From: Kiritimatiellia bacterium
Lineage (GTDB): Bacteria > Verrucomicrobiota > Kiritimatiellia > UBA8416 > YA12-FULL-48-11
Assembly: GCA_028716365.1 (NCBI GenBank)
Contig: JAQUPZ010000003.1
Coordinates: forward strand, 434,001-498,000
Length of the DNA: 64,000 nucleotides
Direction of reading: 5' to 3'
Part shown: piece by piece, positions 62,230 through 64,000 of the stretch
How positions within the stretch are numbered: position 1 is the stretch's first letter
How the letters are laid out: each line of letters begins with the position of its first letter
Notes under the pieces: model-generated
The model's input: only the letters and a program-made list of their open reading frames with translations
Database searches by the model: none
Told to the model about the DNA's origin: nothing
Made by a program: the position numbers and the translations under genes

Positions 62230-64000
62230 ATGAAGAAGATTCTTTCTGTTCTGTTATGGACGGCACTTTCTATTCTGGGGGCTGGATCGGTTGCCATCAT
62301 GGCATTTAGCCAGGGCGAGAAAATCAATGCGCTCTGGTTTATAACGGCAACCGTATGCGTTTTTATGGTCAGCTACAGGTTTCACAGCAAGTGGCTGGCC
62401 GCTAAGGTGCTTACGCTTGATGATACCCGGGCAACACCGGCATATACCCATGAAGACGGCAAGGACTATGTTCCGACGAATAAATGGATCGTGTTCGGTC
62501 ATCATTTTGCTGCCATTGCAGGCGCAGGTCCGCTGGCCGGGCCGGTGCTGGCAGCCCAGTTCGGCTATCTGCCAGGAATGCTCTGGCTGCTGATTGGCAG
62601 CGTGCTGGGCGGTGCTGTACATGATGCGGTCACAATGTTCTGCTCAATACGGCGTGGTGGTAAATCGCTTGGCCAGATGGTGAAGGACGAGGTTGGTACT
62701 CCTGCCGGAATAATCGCACTGGTTAGCATAGTCTGCATCATGGTCATTCTGATCGCGGTTCTGAGTCTCATCGTAGTAAAGGCTCTTGCTGAGAGTCCCT
62801 GGGGCCTGTTCACCATTGCCATGACAATTCCCATAGCCTTGTTCATGGGATGTTACCTGCGGTTTCTAAGACCGCGCAAGGTATTTGAGGTTTCGGCCAT
62901 AGGCGTTGCCCTTCTATTGCTTGTAATCTGGGGCGGTAAGTACGTGTCCCTGTCTGAGTTCTGGTCTGGCATTTTCACACGCTCCGAGCCGTTCATTGCC
63001 TGGTCTCTGATTCTTTATGGGCTTGCTGCGTCGATACTACCTGTCTGGCTGTTGCTGGCGCCGCGCGATTATCTGAGTTCTTTTATGAAGATTGGCACAA
63101 TCATAGGGCTCATGGTTGCCATCATCTGGGTTGCGCCTCAGATCCGCATGCCCAAGCTGACACCTTTCATTTTTGGCAATGGGCTGGTGGTCTCAGGGAT
63201 GGGCTTTCCATTCATATTTATAACCGTTGCCTGCGGAGCGATATCCGGGTTTCACGCACTGATAAGCAGCGGGACCACGCCCAAAATGGTAATGCGCGAG
63301 AATACGGTACGAACCATAGGCTACGGTGCAATGATCACTGAAATGGCGGTTGGCGTAATGGCTCTTATAGCAGCAACAATTCTTGAGCCGGGCCAGTATT
63401 TCGCCATCAATACGAAAGCTGAGGTTGCGGCGATAGTTCTGCAGGACAAGACGCCGGCGGAGATTGTAAAATTGAAGACTGCGGCTGTTGTCAACAAGGT
63501 CTCAAAGACTGGCTTTGCCGTGACTACGGATGAGATGGATCAGATGGCGAAGGACATTGGCGAGAAGACAATGTGCAGCCGCACAGGCGGAGCCCCGACT
63601 TTTGCCGTGGGAATGGCAGAGATGTTTGCAAAGGCTTTTGGCGGCAAAGCCCTGATGCCCCTATTCTACCACTTTGCCATAATGTTCGAGGCGCTTTTCA
63701 TTCTTACGACCATAGATGCCGGTACAAGGGTGGGGCGGTTCATCTTGCAGGACCTGCTCGGGCATGTTTGGAAACCGATTGGTGATACAAGTTCAAACTT
63801 TTCAATTATTTCCACCAGTGTACTATTTGTGGCGGGATGGGGTTGGTTCCTTTATCAGGGAGTAATTGATCCTCTAGGAGGTGTAAATACCCTGTGGCCA
63901 ATCTTTGGGGTAGCAAACCAACTTCTTGCCGTAATTGCGCTGTCGCTCGGGACCACGGTGTTGATAAAAATGGGACGCGTGAAATATGCCTGGGTGACTC
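62230..64000 (+). CDS. cstA: CstA-family (carbon starvation) transporter, 3' end cut by window edge
   Basis: Open from the ATG at 62230 to the right edge (590 codons, no stop). A polytopic protein with the CstA signatures NKWIVFGHHFAAIAGAGPLAGP (in pieces), GSVLGGAVHDAVTMF, FHALISSGTTPKM and CSRTGGAPTFAVGMA. CstA members import peptides or pyruvate during carbon limitation. GGAGG precedes the start at good distance. Third codon positions look more GC-rich than in the neighbouring genes, so a different history is possible. Confidence 0.95.
   Translation, partial: MKKILSVLLWTALSILGAGSVAIMAFSQGEKINALWFITATVCVFMVSYRFHSKWLAAKVLTLDDTRATPAYTHEDGKDYVPTNKWIVFGHHFAAIAGAGPLAGPVLAAQFGYLPGMLWLLIGSVLGGAVHDAVTMFCSIRRGGKSLGQMVKDEVGTPAGIIALVSIVCIMVILIAVLSLIVVKALAESPWGLFTIAMTIPIALFMGCYLRFLRPRKVFEVSAIGVALLLLVIWGGKYVSLSEFWSGIFTRSEPFIAWSLILYGLAASILPVWLLLAPRDYLSSFMKIGTIIGLMVAIIWVAPQIRMPKLTPFIFGNGLVVSGMGFPFIFITVACGAISGFHALISSGTTPKMVMRENTVRTIGYGAMITEMAVGVMALIAATILEPGQYFAINTKAEVAAIVLQDKTPAEIVKLKTAAVVNKVSKTGFAVTTDEMDQMAKDIGEKTMCSRTGGAPTFAVGMAEMFAKAFGGKALMPLFYHFAIMFEALFILTTIDAGTRVGRFILQDLLGHVWKPIGDTSSNFSIISTSVLFVAGWGWFLYQGVIDPLGGVNTLWPIFGVANQLLAVIALSLGTTVLIKMGRVKYAWVT

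Overview
The window reads as chromosomal DNA of a Gram-negative, probably anaerobic bacterium. The outer membrane is implied by several lipoproteins, a TolC-type channel and a membrane-fusion protein. Anaerobic life is suggested by an FprA-type flavodiiron protein, a ferredoxin-type protein beside a Crp/Fnr regulator with an HcpR/FNR-like site, an oxygen-sensitive type Fe-S protein (DUF523) and an NrpR nitrogen repressor beside glutamate dehydrogenase. Lipoproteins with the formylglycine-generating-enzyme fold and a 31-residue AURKAIP1/COX24-type basic protein fit the PVC group (Lentisphaerota, Kiritimatiellota, Planctomycetota), but that placement is inference at low confidence. There is no rRNA, CRISPR array, transposase or integrase. 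One tRNA (Val, UAC) is present. No gene-free stretch exceeds 300 bases.

Layout. 1-4.1 kb: DUF1846 protein (cut by the left edge), gdhA and the divergent nrpR with a perfect 20-bp dyad between them. 4.1-13.2 kb: a six-gene minus-strand operon of envelope proteins: a carbohydrate-binding-like secreted protein, two FGE-fold lipoproteins (one fused to a complete histone-deacetylase-family domain), a TolB-like propeller and an MBOAT/SGNH acyl-transfer pair. This is the most novel-looking block. 13.4-20.2 kb: a minus-strand run of housekeeping and envelope genes (alpha/alpha-toroid protein, tsaE, thiL, a GT4 glycosyltransferase, TPR lipoprotein, tiny basic protein, hisG, purN). 20.2-27.2 kb: tRNA-Val, a TPR protein, mscL with an AsmA-like partner, an aldo/keto reductase and a SWIM-Snf2 ATPase.

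27.3-34.1 kb (plus strand): ECF sigma, anti-sigma and a Met/Pro-rich exported coiled-coil protein ending in a clear terminator; then a phage-CII-like regulator, LemA, an M48 protease, an FHA protein and a DUF523-DUF1722 protein. 34.1-40.2 kb: Kef-type antiporter, FprA flavoprotein, HEAT lipoprotein, LMW phosphatase, small membrane protein and a methyltransferase. 40.2-47.2 kb: a complete YbhGFSR-like ABC-2 export operon with its own TolC. 47.2-51.8 kb: ferredoxin-type protein, Crp/Fnr regulator, methyltransferase, TrpB2-type tryptophan synthase and a SIMPL protein.

51.9-58.9 kb: a membrane-protein cluster with its own winged-helix regulator. It contains CreD, a large two-part protein with an internal ribosome-binding site, an M50-type protease and a cyanophycin-synthetase-like ATP-grasp enzyme. 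The same three-half-site operator, with compensated base changes, lies before two of its genes. 58.9-62.0 kb: a 1028-residue protein with four HARE-HTH domains joined by Pro/Ala/Gln-rich linkers, built from near-identical ~780-bp repeats. 62.2 kb to the right edge: cstA, cut by the window end.
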